Origin: an uncultured Collinsella sp.
GTDB lineage: Bacteria; Actinomycetota; Coriobacteriia; Coriobacteriales; Coriobacteriaceae
NCBI GenBank assembly: GCA_937950325.1
Contig: CALFDJ010000038.1
Location: 1 to 64,000 of the forward strand
Length of the DNA stretch: 64,000 nucleotides
Direction of reading: 5' to 3'
Shown here: positions 33,773 through 41,516 of the stretch, piece by piece
How the letters are laid out: each line of letters begins with the position of its first letter
Position numbering within the stretch: the stretch's first letter is position 1
Notes under the pieces: model-generated
Told to the model about the DNA's origin: nothing
Database searches by the model: none
What the model saw: only the letters and a program-made list of their open reading frames with translations
Position numbers and translations under genes: made by a program

Positions 33773-34753
33773 GTGGTAAAGATGAAAGATGTGGCCGAGC
33801 TGGCGGGCGTTTCGAGCGCCGCCGTCTCGCGCTACCTCAACGGTGGATATATCTCGGCGGACAAGGCCGAGCGCATTAAGCAGGCAATCGAGTTGACCGG
33901 ATACGTGCGATCCAGCCAGGCTCGCGCGCTGCGCACCGGTTCCACCAAGCTCATCGGCGTCATCGTACCTAAGATTAACTCGGAATCCGTGAGCCGCATT
34001 ACCGCCGGTATTGGCCAGGTTCTCGGTCGCCGTGGCTACCAGATGCTGCTTGCCAATACCGATAACGCCCCCGATCGCGAGCTCGAATACCTCGATTTAT
34101 TCCAAAACCACCCGGTCGATGGCATTGTGCTGGTGGCAACCATGATCACCGACGAGCACCGTCGCGCGATTGAATCGTGCCGCGTGCCCATTGTGTTGAT
34201 CGGCCAACATGTCGAGGGCGCGGCGTGCGTCTATCATGACGATTACGAGGCCGCCTTTGAGCTGGGTCATGCGCTTGCGGGTCGCGTGGACGGCAAGATT
34301 GCCTATATTGGAGTTACCGAAGAGGACCGCGCGGCCGGTTATGACCGCCGTCGCGGTTTTGAGGCCGGCCTGCGCGCTGCGGGCAACCCGCTCGATTCCG
34401 CCTTGATTCGCCTGGGCTCGTTTACGCTCGACTCGGGCTATGGTACGGCGCGTGAGCTGCTTTCCGTCGCTCCCGATGTTTCGTTTATCGCCTGCGCGAC
34501 CGACACCATGGCGGCGGGCGCGCTGCGTGCCATCGATGAGGTTCGCGGCATGGGCGAGGGCATGCACCGCGTGAGCGGTTTCGGCGACAACGCGTTTTTG
34601 CGCGCGCTGACGGGCGGCATTCCCACCGTGCATTACGGCTACCTGACCAGCGGTGTCGAGGCGACCAATATGTTGCTCAACACGCTCGATGGCGCGGAGG
34701 GGGAGAACGGCCTAAAGACGCTTAAGCTCGGCCATCAGTTGATGAATGTCTAG
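33773..34753 (+). CDS. LacI-family regulator of sucrose genes
   Basis: A 326-residue LacI-family repressor: helix-turn-helix MKDVAELAGVSSAAVSRYLN at the N-terminus, hinge region, then a periplasmic-binding-protein-like sensor domain (KLIGVIVPKINSESVSRI, GRVDGKIAYIGV). GTG 33773 has AGGGG five bases upstream; ATG 33782 is the alternative and leaves the DNA-binding domain intact. It precedes the sucrose permease and hydrolase genes, and two identical 15-base sites before the permease match its expected operator type, so it most likely represses them until sucrose or its phosphate is present. Confidence 0.85.
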   Translation: MVKMKDVAELAGVSSAAVSRYLNGGYISADKAERIKQAIELTGYVRSSQARALRTGSTKLIGVIVPKINSESVSRITAGIGQVLGRRGYQMLLANTDNAPDRELEYLDLFQNHPVDGIVLVATMITDEHRRAIESCRVPIVLIGQHVEGAACVYHDDYEAAFELGHALAGRVDGKIAYIGVTEEDRAAGYDRRRGFEAGLRAAGNPLDSALIRLGSFTLDSGYGTARELLSVAPDVSFIACATDTMAAGALRAIDEVRGMGEGMHRVSGFGDNAFLRALTGGIPTVHYGYLTSGVEATNMLLNTLDGAEGENGLKTLKLGHQLMNV

Positions 34754-34843
34754 GTCTTGATCGTGCCTGCCCGCCTTTGAGTCCCCCGTTTTTTTGTCCC
34801 AAAACTACCATTCGCCGGCTTTTTCCTACCGTTCACCCTACTA

Positions 34844-34884
34844 TGAAAACGATTACAGACATATGAAACTGAAAACGATTACAG
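34844..34884. promoter_or_regulatory. Pair of 15-base operator repeats before the sucrose PTS gene
   Basis: The site tgaaaacgattacag occurs twice as exact direct repeats at 34844-34858 and 34870-34884, 26 bases apart. Each has the imperfect dyad centred on CG typical of LacI-family (including CcpA-type) operators. They lie 56 bases before the EIIBC start. Confidence 0.65.
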
Positions 34885-34939
34885 TGTAAGTGTCAAAGAT
34901 GGCCGGGTGCAGATGCTCCCGTTGGAGGAAAGGGAAGTC

Positions 34940-36340
34940 ATGGACTACCGCAAATCAGCCCAAGAGGTGCTCGACAACATCGGTGGCGCCGACAACGTTA
35001 TTTCGGCCGCACACTGCGCCACGCGTCTGCGCCTGGTGGTTGCCGATAACGCCAAGGTCGACAAGGAGGCCCTCGAGAATATCGACGGCGCCAAGGGCGT
35101 CTTTGAGGCCCAGGGCCAGCTGCAGATTATCTTTGGCACCGGCACCGTCAATAAGGTGTACGACGAGTTCATCGCCCTCGGCGGTATCAATGCCGCCTCT
35201 AAGGCCGAGGTCAAGGAGGCCGCGGCACAGCAGCAGAACATCTTTATGCGTGCCATTAAGGTGCTCGGCGACGTCTTTGTCCCCATTATCCCCGCCATCG
35301 TGGCTTCGGGCCTGCTGCTGGGCATTATGAGCGCCCTCAACTTTATGGCCTCCAACGGCTTTATCGCGCTCGACACCAATAACTTTATTTATAAGATTGC
35401 CGACCTGGTCTCGGGCACGTCCTTTGGCATTCTGCAGATCCTGATCGGTTACTCCGCCGCTAAGGCCTTTGGCGCCAACCCGTATCTGGGCGCCGTCATC
35501 GGTGGTGCATTCATCAACTCCTCGCTGCAGAGCGCCTATACGGTTGCCTCCGAGGGCGTGCAGACCATGGTCAACGTCATCCCCGGCGTGTACAGCTTTG
35601 AGTGGGTCGGCTATCAGGGCCATGTGATCCCCATCGTTATCGCCTGCGCCATTCTGGCCTTCCTCGAGAAGCGTCTGCACAAGATCGTTCCCGAGATGTT
35701 CGATCTCTTTGTGACCCCGCTTGTCTCGGTGTTCGTGACCGTGCTCGTGACGCTCGTTGCCGTCGGCCCCATCTTTGTGTGGGCTGAGAACGCCATCCTC
35801 GGTCTGATCCAGGCCCTGCTGACCCTGCCCTTCGGCATCGGTTCTTTTATCGTCGGCCTGTTCTATGCTCCCACGGTCGTTACCGGTATCCACCAGATGT
35901 ACACCGCCATCGACCTGGGCCAGCTCGCCCAGTACGGCGTGACCTACTGGCTGCCCATCGCCAGCGCTGCCAACATCGCCCAGGGTGGTGCCGCGCTCGC
36001 CGTTGCCTTTAAGACCCGCGATGCCAAGATTAAGGGCCTGGCGCTTCCTTCGGCTCTGTCCGCCTTCATGGGCATTACCGAGCCTGCCATCTTCGGTGTG
36101 AACCTACGCTTCTTTAAGCCCTTCATCGCCGGCTGCATCGGCGGTGGTTGCGGCGCCCTGGTCTGCGCGCTCACTTCGCTGGCTGCCTCCGGCACGGGCG
36201 TTACCGGTATCTTCGGTATCCTGCTGTGCCTGGCCCAGCCCGTGCAGTACGCGATCATGTTTGCGGTCGCCGCGATGGTTTCCTTTGGCGTCTCGTTTGT
36301 CCTGTACAAGGACGAGCCCAAGGCTTCCGAGCAGGCCTAA
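34940..36340 (+). CDS. scrA: Sucrose-type PTS permease EIIBC
   Basis: A 466-residue fusion of EIIB and EIIC of the glucose-glucoside PTS family. EIIB has the phosphorylated cysteine in AAHCATRLRLVV (about residue 26) and NKVYDEFIALGG; EIIC has about ten membrane segments (KVLGDVFVPIIPAIVASGLL, GANPYLGAVIGGAF, GFSYAPTVV-like FYAPTVVTGIHQMYTAI, GITEPAIFGVNLRF). No EIIA domain is attached, so phosphate must come from a separate EIIA. ATG 34940 has a GGGAAG site. Position beside a GH32 hydrolase makes sucrose the likely substrate. Confidence 0.85.
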   Translation: MDYRKSAQEVLDNIGGADNVISAAHCATRLRLVVADNAKVDKEALENIDGAKGVFEAQGQLQIIFGTGTVNKVYDEFIALGGINAASKAEVKEAAAQQQNIFMRAIKVLGDVFVPIIPAIVASGLLLGIMSALNFMASNGFIALDTNNFIYKIADLVSGTSFGILQILIGYSAAKAFGANPYLGAVIGGAFINSSLQSAYTVASEGVQTMVNVIPGVYSFEWVGYQGHVIPIVIACAILAFLEKRLHKIVPEMFDLFVTPLVSVFVTVLVTLVAVGPIFVWAENAILGLIQALLTLPFGIGSFIVGLFYAPTVVTGIHQMYTAIDLGQLAQYGVTYWLPIASAANIAQGGAALAVAFKTRDAKIKGLALPSALSAFMGITEPAIFGVNLRFFKPFIAGCIGGGCGALVCALTSLAASGTGVTGIFGILLCLAQPVQYAIMFAVAAMVSFGVSFVLYKDEPKASEQA

Positions 36341-36360
36341 GAGCTTTTGATTGAGGGAAT

Positions 36361-36390
36361 GCCCGCGGGCTGTATGCTCGCGGGCGTTTC
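36361..36390 (+). terminator. Hairpin between PTS and hydrolase genes
   Basis: A 10-base GC-rich stem (36361-36370 with 36376-36385) and the short tail gtttc follow the EIIBC gene by 20 bases. It may reduce read-through into the hydrolase gene. Confidence 0.5.
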
Positions 36391-36447
36391 CCGTATCTGG
36401 TGCCGATCTCTGGCGCCTTGTAACTTTCGATCCGTTAGGACTTTGAT

Positions 36448-37986
36448 ATGTCTAATGCACTTGGCCGCGACCTTGCAAAGTTGGTTGCCGCTGTTGACGC
36501 CGCCGCCTCTGAGTGCGGTCATGGCGTGTATGGCCAGCGCTTCCATATTATGCCGCCGGCTGGCTGGCTCAACGACCCCAACGGTCTTTGCCAAGCGGGC
36601 GGCGTGTTCCACGCTTATTTTCAATACGCGCCGTTTGACGTCGAGGGTGGCGTTAAGGTCTGGGGTCATGCGACGAGTCGCGATCTTATGACGTGGGACT
36701 ACGTTGGCGCCCCACTGTTGCCTGACGAGCCGTTCGATTGCCATGGTGTGTATTCGGGCTCCGCGCTTGCCGAGGACGGCCGCATTCGCGTGCTTTATAC
36801 AGGCAACGTTAAGCTTTCCGATGCAGACGGCACGTACGACTACGTCAATACCGGCCGCCGCGCCGATACCGTCTATGTTGAGAGCGTTGATGGCCTTGCC
36901 GGTCGGGAGTTCAGCCAAAAGCGCGTGGTGCTTGCGTCCGATGATTATCCCGAGGACTTGACCTGCCATGTGCGCGATCCCAAGGTGTGGCGTGACGCGG
37001 ACGGGCGTTATCACATGGTGCTGGGCGCACGTCGTCGCGTGGATGGCCCGCATGTCGATAGTCGATTTTGCGCCATGCACGGCGAGGGTGCCGGGCGCGA
37101 TGTGGGCGAGATTCTGGTGTATGGCTCAGCCGATATGCTGAGCTGGCAGCTCGAGAGCCGCGTGTCTACGGCCGAGCGTTTTGGCTTTATGTGGGAGTGC
37201 CCCGGCTATATCGAGCTCGATGCGAATGGCGATACCGCTGCATTTTTGTCGTTCTCGCCCCAGGGTCTTGAGGGCGGTCGTTGGGACCGCGGCAATGTGT
37301 ATGCAGCGGGCTACATGCCTGTTACGGGCGACATTACGGGTGGCAATGACGCTTATGAGCTGGGCGAGTTCCGCCTGTGGGACGCTGGTTTTGACTTCTA
37401 TGCTCCGCAGGAGTTTACGTCCGAGGACGGTCGCCACATTCTGATCGGCTGGATGGGCATGCCCGATGAGCCGACCTATGGCAACACACCGACGCTGGTT
37501 GCGGGCTGGCAGCACTGCATGACGGTGCCGCGTGAGCTTACAGCCGGTGCCAGCGGCGTGGTGCTGCAGCAGCCGGCGCGCGAGATTGAGCACCATTATG
37601 TCTCGGTGCGTGTAGGGGAGGGCTCGTTGGAGGTTGCCGGCGATACCTGCTTTGACGTTGTTGTTGACGGTGCCGACGGCGCGTTTACCGCAACCGTTGA
37701 TGGCGAGCTGAAGCTGGCGTTTGTGCCCGCCAATGGCGAGCTGCCCGCGCGCTTTGAGATGCGATTTACCGATGAGGGTCGCGCTTCTGCCGGCTGCGGT
37801 CGCACCGTGCGCTGGGAGCCTATCGACGAGGTTCGTAACGTGCGCATTGTTGGCGATGTCTCGTCGGTCGAGGTATTTGTGAACGATGGCGCGCTCGTGT
37901 TTTCGACGCGCATCTATCCCGAGGCCTATGGCGTGACGGTTGACGCTCCGGGTGCGAGCGTGAACTATCACACGCTCAACATCTAG
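36448..37986 (+). CDS. scrB: Sucrose-6-phosphate hydrolase (GH32)
   Basis: A 512-residue GH32 enzyme that splits sucrose 6-phosphate into glucose 6-phosphate and fructose. The five-bladed propeller shows the nucleophile motif GWLNDPNG (about residue 40), HATSRDLMTWDYVGAPLLPD, YSGSALAEDG, the RDPKVW motif with the transition-state stabiliser, and the acid/base glutamate in WECPGYIEL; a beta-sandwich domain fills the last ~130 residues (VSSVEVFVNDG). It follows the EIIBC permease, whose product it would use. Confidence 0.9.
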   Translation: MSNALGRDLAKLVAAVDAAASECGHGVYGQRFHIMPPAGWLNDPNGLCQAGGVFHAYFQYAPFDVEGGVKVWGHATSRDLMTWDYVGAPLLPDEPFDCHGVYSGSALAEDGRIRVLYTGNVKLSDADGTYDYVNTGRRADTVYVESVDGLAGREFSQKRVVLASDDYPEDLTCHVRDPKVWRDADGRYHMVLGARRRVDGPHVDSRFCAMHGEGAGRDVGEILVYGSADMLSWQLESRVSTAERFGFMWECPGYIELDANGDTAAFLSFSPQGLEGGRWDRGNVYAAGYMPVTGDITGGNDAYELGEFRLWDAGFDFYAPQEFTSEDGRHILIGWMGMPDEPTYGNTPTLVAGWQHCMTVPRELTAGASGVVLQQPAREIEHHYVSVRVGEGSLEVAGDTCFDVVVDGADGAFTATVDGELKLAFVPANGELPARFEMRFTDEGRASAGCGRTVRWEPIDEVRNVRIVGDVSSVEVFVNDGALVFSTRIYPEAYGVTVDAPGASVNYHTLNI

Positions 37987-38024
37987 GCGTTTCGTCGCAT
38001 ATCGGCGCTATACTGCAGCCGTTG

Positions 38025-38060
38025 CCCACGATGCGGGGAACACCCGTATCGTGGGTTTTT
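38025..38060 (+). terminator. Intrinsic terminator after scrB
   Basis: A 13-base stem (38025-38037 with 38043-38055, one G-U pair), a five-base loop and five Ts. A TATACT box at 38009-38014 lies just upstream, so it could also act as an attenuator in the leader of the next gene, whose ATG is only five bases after the T run. Confidence 0.75.
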
Positions 38061-38064
38061 GCTT

Positions 38065-39075
38065 ATGAAAGGGCGGTGCCTTGTGGATGTACAGCAGCTA
38101 GAAGAGGCCTGGGCTGTAAGGACCGGCGCGCGTGAGGCGCGTCTTGTTGCGGCCCCGCATGTGCCGGCGGCTCTGTCGCTGCTGGGTATTGTGCGTCCTG
38201 GTGACCGCCTGGTGGCCTTTGCGGACGACTTTGTCGATGCGTTTGCGAGCGGCTTTGATGGCTGCGATGTCGCGCTGGTGGGCTCGTGGTCCGCCGATGC
38301 GTTTGCTGCCGCGTCCGAGGGCTTTGATGCTTCGCTTGATGCCGAGGGGTTGCACCTGTGGTGGTTCGTCAACTCCATCGGCGGGTTTGGTTTGTGTGTG
38401 CCCGACCTTCGCGCTCTGGGCCGCGCGGCTCGCGAGGCACGTGCGCTGCTCGTGGTGGATAACACCGTGGCTTCCATCTTTGGCTGCGATCCTTTGCGTT
38501 TGGGTGCCGTGCTGTCGCTCGAGGCACTCGACCGCGTGTTCGCCGGTGAGGCGCCGCGCAAGCTCGTTGCCGCTTCGGTGGCGCGCTCGCAGCTCAAACG
38601 CCATCGCGTGGATGCCGCGGCTGAGTGCGCGCATGCCCTGCTCGAGGGCTGTGGCTTGGCCAAGCTTGATATGCCTGCTGACGAGGTCGGTGTGCTGGAG
38701 CGCGGGCTGGACTCGCTCGATGCCCGCATGCAGGCGCATTTCGACCGCGCACGTGCGCTTGCCGAGTATCTGGCCGCCAATGAGATGGTGCGCAACGTGC
38801 GCTATCCCGGGCTGAGCTCGCATCCCGACCATGCGGCTGCAACGGGAATCCTCGAGCACGGTTTTGGCCCGGCAGTTGAATTTGACCTGATAGAGCGTAG
38901 CGCAGGCGAGCTGTTCGACGCTTTGCCGGGGGAGTTTCGCACATCGCCTGCCGGCGGCGCAACGACGCGTCTTTCGGCCCCACGTGGCAAACAGGGGAGC
39001 ACCGTCCGCCTCTTCGCCGGCACCGACGACCCCTTGATCGTGGCCGCCACCCTAGATAATGCCCTCCGCAACTAG
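38065..39075 (+). CDS. Cys/Met-metabolism PLP-fold protein lacking the PLP lysine
   Basis: A 336-residue protein related to cystathionine gamma-synthase and allied fold-I enzymes. LVVDNTVASIFGCDPLRLGA matches the PLP-binding aspartate segment, and RNVRYPGLSSHPDHAAA and TRLSAPRGKQGSTVRLFAGT match the C-terminal domain. But where the family has SxTKyxxGHsD, this protein reads EALDRVFAGEAPR: the Schiff-base lysine is Arg157. The N-terminal ~50 residues with the YSR-type motif are also missing. It may be a pseudoenzyme or have changed function. GTG 38083 (site AGGGCGG) is an alternative start. Confidence 0.6.
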   Translation: MKGRCLVDVQQLEEAWAVRTGAREARLVAAPHVPAALSLLGIVRPGDRLVAFADDFVDAFASGFDGCDVALVGSWSADAFAAASEGFDASLDAEGLHLWWFVNSIGGFGLCVPDLRALGRAAREARALLVVDNTVASIFGCDPLRLGAVLSLEALDRVFAGEAPRKLVAASVARSQLKRHRVDAAAECAHALLEGCGLAKLDMPADEVGVLERGLDSLDARMQAHFDRARALAEYLAANEMVRNVRYPGLSSHPDHAAATGILEHGFGPAVEFDLIERSAGELFDALPGEFRTSPAGGATTRLSAPRGKQGSTVRLFAGTDDPLIVAATLDNALRN

Positions 39076-39094
39076 CTAAATCATCCTCAACTCC

Positions 39095-39167
39095 ATAAGT
39101 TGCGGTGAAATAGGGATTGATTTACGGCTTTAACCGCATAAACAGTCCCTATTTCACCGCAACTTAT
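39095..39167. terminator. 22-base perfect inverted repeat between convergent genes
   Basis: Arms 39095-39116 and 39146-39167 pair perfectly around a 29-base loop. It lies between two genes that point at each other and probably serves as a shared transcription end, although no strong T tracts flank it. The length of the perfect stem is unusual for a terminator. Confidence 0.5.
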
Positions 39168-39208
39168 GAGAAGGGGTTGTGTGGCTATAAGGCCCCGTCC
39201 CAAATGAG

Positions 39209-39553
39209 CTACTTTTTGATGCTGGCGATGAGGGCGTTGGCTTTGGTGGCGATGACGTTGTTGATGTCGGTCTGCAGCTCCTCGTAGGCCGCTATGGCTC
39301 GCTCGCCGGCGGGGGTGAGGGTGGATCCGCGGGCTCCGTCGCGCTCGATGAGCTTGCAGCCCAGCTGTCCTTCGGCCTCGTTCACAATGCGCCAGGCCTT
39401 GGAGTACGCCATGCCCATGCTCTTGGCGGCGCGGTTGAGCGAGTGCTCGCGGGCGATGCCCTGCAGCAGTAAGACGCAGCCGTGGCCGAACACGCCCGGC
39501 AGATCTTTGTCGCACGCTTGAATGACCAACTTTGCCGTCGTCTTGTACTTCAT
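39209..39553 (-). CDS. ModE/LysR-like winged-helix regulator
   Basis: A 114-residue DNA-binding protein of the single-domain ModE N-terminal type. LLLQGIAREHSLNRAAKSMGMAYSKAWRIVNEAEGQLG is the helix-turn-helix, and LIERDGARGSTLTPAGERAI is the wing typical of this family. There is no molybdate-binding TOBE domain, so the ligand, if any, is unknown. ATG 39553 is preceded by GGAG; a GTG at 39562 would add three residues. No molybdenum genes are in view to support a metal role. Confidence 0.7.
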   Translation of the reverse strand: MKYKTTAKLVIQACDKDLPGVFGHGCVLLLQGIAREHSLNRAAKSMGMAYSKAWRIVNEAEGQLGCKLIERDGARGSTLTPAGERAIAAYEELQTDINNVIATKANALIASIKK

Positions 39554-39638
39554 ACGCTCCACGTCTCCCCGCTAAAGTGTTTGCTGGGCAAACGCAAAGC
39601 CTGCGTCAAACCCTCGTGTGCTCTTCTTAAATCATGCA

Positions 39639-39667
39639 TTGTAGCAGTCAAAGTGCGTTAAGATACT
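39639..39667 (+). promoter_or_regulatory. Candidate promoter of guaB
   Basis: TTGTAG (39639-39644), 17 bases, GATACT (39662-39667), about 80 bases before the guaB start. The match to the housekeeping consensus is moderate. Confidence 0.45.
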
Positions 39668-39746
39668 TTCCTAGTATTGGGCGCCCAAGGTTGGGCTGGG
39701 TCCTACGAGGCCTGCAGCCGACCGGTCGCATGGAAAAAGGAGAAAC

Positions 39747-41258
39747 ATGGCTACGTTCTTTCCCGGTGAGTCCCACACGTTTTCGGAGTATCTGCTGGTC
39801 CCTGGCTACTCGTCCTCGCAGTGCATCCCCAACAACGTCTCTCTTAAGACGCCGCTAACCCGCTTTAAGCGCGGTGAGAAGCCGGCAATCACCCTGAACA
39901 TCCCCATGGTTTCCGCCATCATGCAGTCTGTCTCGGGCGTCGACATGGGTGTCGCGCTCGCTACCGAGGGTGGCCTGTCCTTCATTTACGGTTCCCAGAG
40001 CGCCGAGTCCGAGGCCGCTATGGTCAAGGCCGTCAAGGATCACAAGGCCGGCTTTGTTCAGTCCGATTCCACGCTGACCCCCGACATGACCATGGAGCAG
40101 GTCATCGAGCTCAAGGAGAAGACCGGTCACTCCACCATGCCGGTCACCGACGACGGCACTCCCAAGGGCAAGCTCCTGGGCATCGTCACCAGCCGTGACT
40201 ATCGCCCCAGCCGCGATGATCACCAGACGAAGGTCTCCGAGTTCATGACCCCGCGCGGGCAGCTCATCGTGGGCGACAAGAACATCAGCCTCAAGGTTGC
40301 CAACGACGTCATCTGGGACAACAAGCTCAACGCCCTGCCCATCGTTGACGACAACGATCACCTTATGGGCATCGTCTTCCGCAAGGATTACGACAGCCAC
40401 AAGACCAACCCCAACGAGCTGCTCGACGGCGACAAGCGCTACATGGTCGGTGCCGGTATCAACACCCGCGACTATGCCGAGCGCGTGCCGCTGCTTATCG
40501 AGGCCGGCGCCGATGTCCTGTGCATCGACTCTTCCGAGGGCTTCAGCGAGTGGCAGAAGCGCACCATCGAGTGGATCCGCGCCAACTACGGCGAGGACGT
40601 CAAAGTCGGTGCCGGTAACGTCGTCGACGCCGAGGGCTTCCGCTTCCTGGCAGACTGCGGTGCCGACTTCATCAAGGTCGGTATCGGCGGCGGTTCCATC
40701 TGCATTACCCGTGAGACCAAGGGTATCGGCCGTGGCCAGGCCACCGCGCTGATCGACGTCTGCCGCGCTCGCGACGAGTACTACGAGGAGACCGGCGTCT
40801 ACGTGCCCGTGTGCTCCGACGGCGGTATCGTCTACGACTACCACATGACGCTCGCCCTTGCCATGGGTGCCGACTTTATGATGCTGGGCCGCTACTTCGC
40901 TCGCTTTGATGAGAGCCCGACCGAGCGCGTCAACGTCAACGGCCAGTATATGAAGGAGTACTGGGGCGAGGGTTCTGCGCGTGCCCGTAACTGGCAGCGC
41001 TACGACCTGGGCGGCGCCGCGAAGCTCAGCTTCGTCGAGGGCGTTGACTCCTACGTTCCCTATGCAGGTTCCCTCAAGGACGGCGTGGGCGGCACGCTCT
41101 ACAAGGTCAAGTCCACGATGTGCAACTGCGGCGCCCTCTCGATCCCCGAGCTCCAGGAAAAGGCACGCCTGACCCTGGTAAGCTCCACCTCCATCGTCGA
41201 AGGCGGCGCCCACGACGTAGTCGTGAAGGATTCTCAGCAGTCCGTATCTTATCGATAA
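39747..41258 (+). CDS. guaB: IMP dehydrogenase
   Basis: A 503-residue enzyme that oxidises IMP to XMP, the committed step to GMP. A TIM barrel is interrupted by two CBS domains (about 95-215: TGHSTMPVTDDG, LLGIVTSRDYRP, ALPIVDDNDHLMGIV). The catalytic loop reads GIGGGSICITRETKGIGRGQ with the nucleophilic cysteine (canonical GPGSICTTR), and SDGGIVYDYHMTLALAMGAD gives the phosphate site. GGAG precedes ATG 39747. It lies alone between a regulator and leuS and has its own terminator. Confidence 0.9.
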   Translation: MATFFPGESHTFSEYLLVPGYSSSQCIPNNVSLKTPLTRFKRGEKPAITLNIPMVSAIMQSVSGVDMGVALATEGGLSFIYGSQSAESEAAMVKAVKDHKAGFVQSDSTLTPDMTMEQVIELKEKTGHSTMPVTDDGTPKGKLLGIVTSRDYRPSRDDHQTKVSEFMTPRGQLIVGDKNISLKVANDVIWDNKLNALPIVDDNDHLMGIVFRKDYDSHKTNPNELLDGDKRYMVGAGINTRDYAERVPLLIEAGADVLCIDSSEGFSEWQKRTIEWIRANYGEDVKVGAGNVVDAEGFRFLADCGADFIKVGIGGGSICITRETKGIGRGQATALIDVCRARDEYYEETGVYVPVCSDGGIVYDYHMTLALAMGADFMMLGRYFARFDESPTERVNVNGQYMKEYWGEGSARARNWQRYDLGGAAKLSFVEGVDSYVPYAGSLKDGVGGTLYKVKSTMCNCGALSIPELQEKARLTLVSSTSIVEGGAHDVVVKDSQQSVSYR

Positions 41259-41306
41259 GGTAAGAGCCTCATATAAAGGTTGAGTTTCAACCACGTTATT
41301 TAGATA

Positions 41307-41350
41307 AAGCGAGATGCCTGCAAGTCGCAGGCATCTCGCTTGTTGTATTT
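41307..41350 (+). terminator. Intrinsic terminator of guaB
   Basis: A perfect 15-base stem (41307-41321 with 41327-41341), loop aagtc, followed by tgttgtattt. Confidence 0.8.
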
Positions 41351-41383
41351 GCTAGAATCATCCAAGTTAACCCTAGGGTCGGG

Positions 41384-41485
41384 CGGCTAGGCTTTGCTCG
41401 CTGCAAGTTCCGCACGAGCCGAAGGCCACTTAATGTGGCCTTCGTGCGAGCAGGACTGTCCGCAGCAGCGAGCAAAGCCTAGCCG
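41384..41485 (+). repeat. Large hairpin in the leuS leader
   Basis: Perfect 21-base arms (41384-41404 and 41465-41485), extended outwards with mismatches, enclose a second perfect 10-base stem (41420-41429 with 41435-41444). The structure fills the region just before leuS and ends 31 bases from its ATG. No T-box features are visible. Confidence 0.6.
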
Positions 41486-41516
41486 ACCGGCCCCAATCAA
41501 GTTAAAAGGAGCTGAT

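Noticed and set aside
41260..41516. T-box riboswitch before leuS
   Set aside because: None of the conserved T-box parts (AGAGA-type bulge, the TGGTACCACG-like box, antiterminator) can be found; only hairpins are present.
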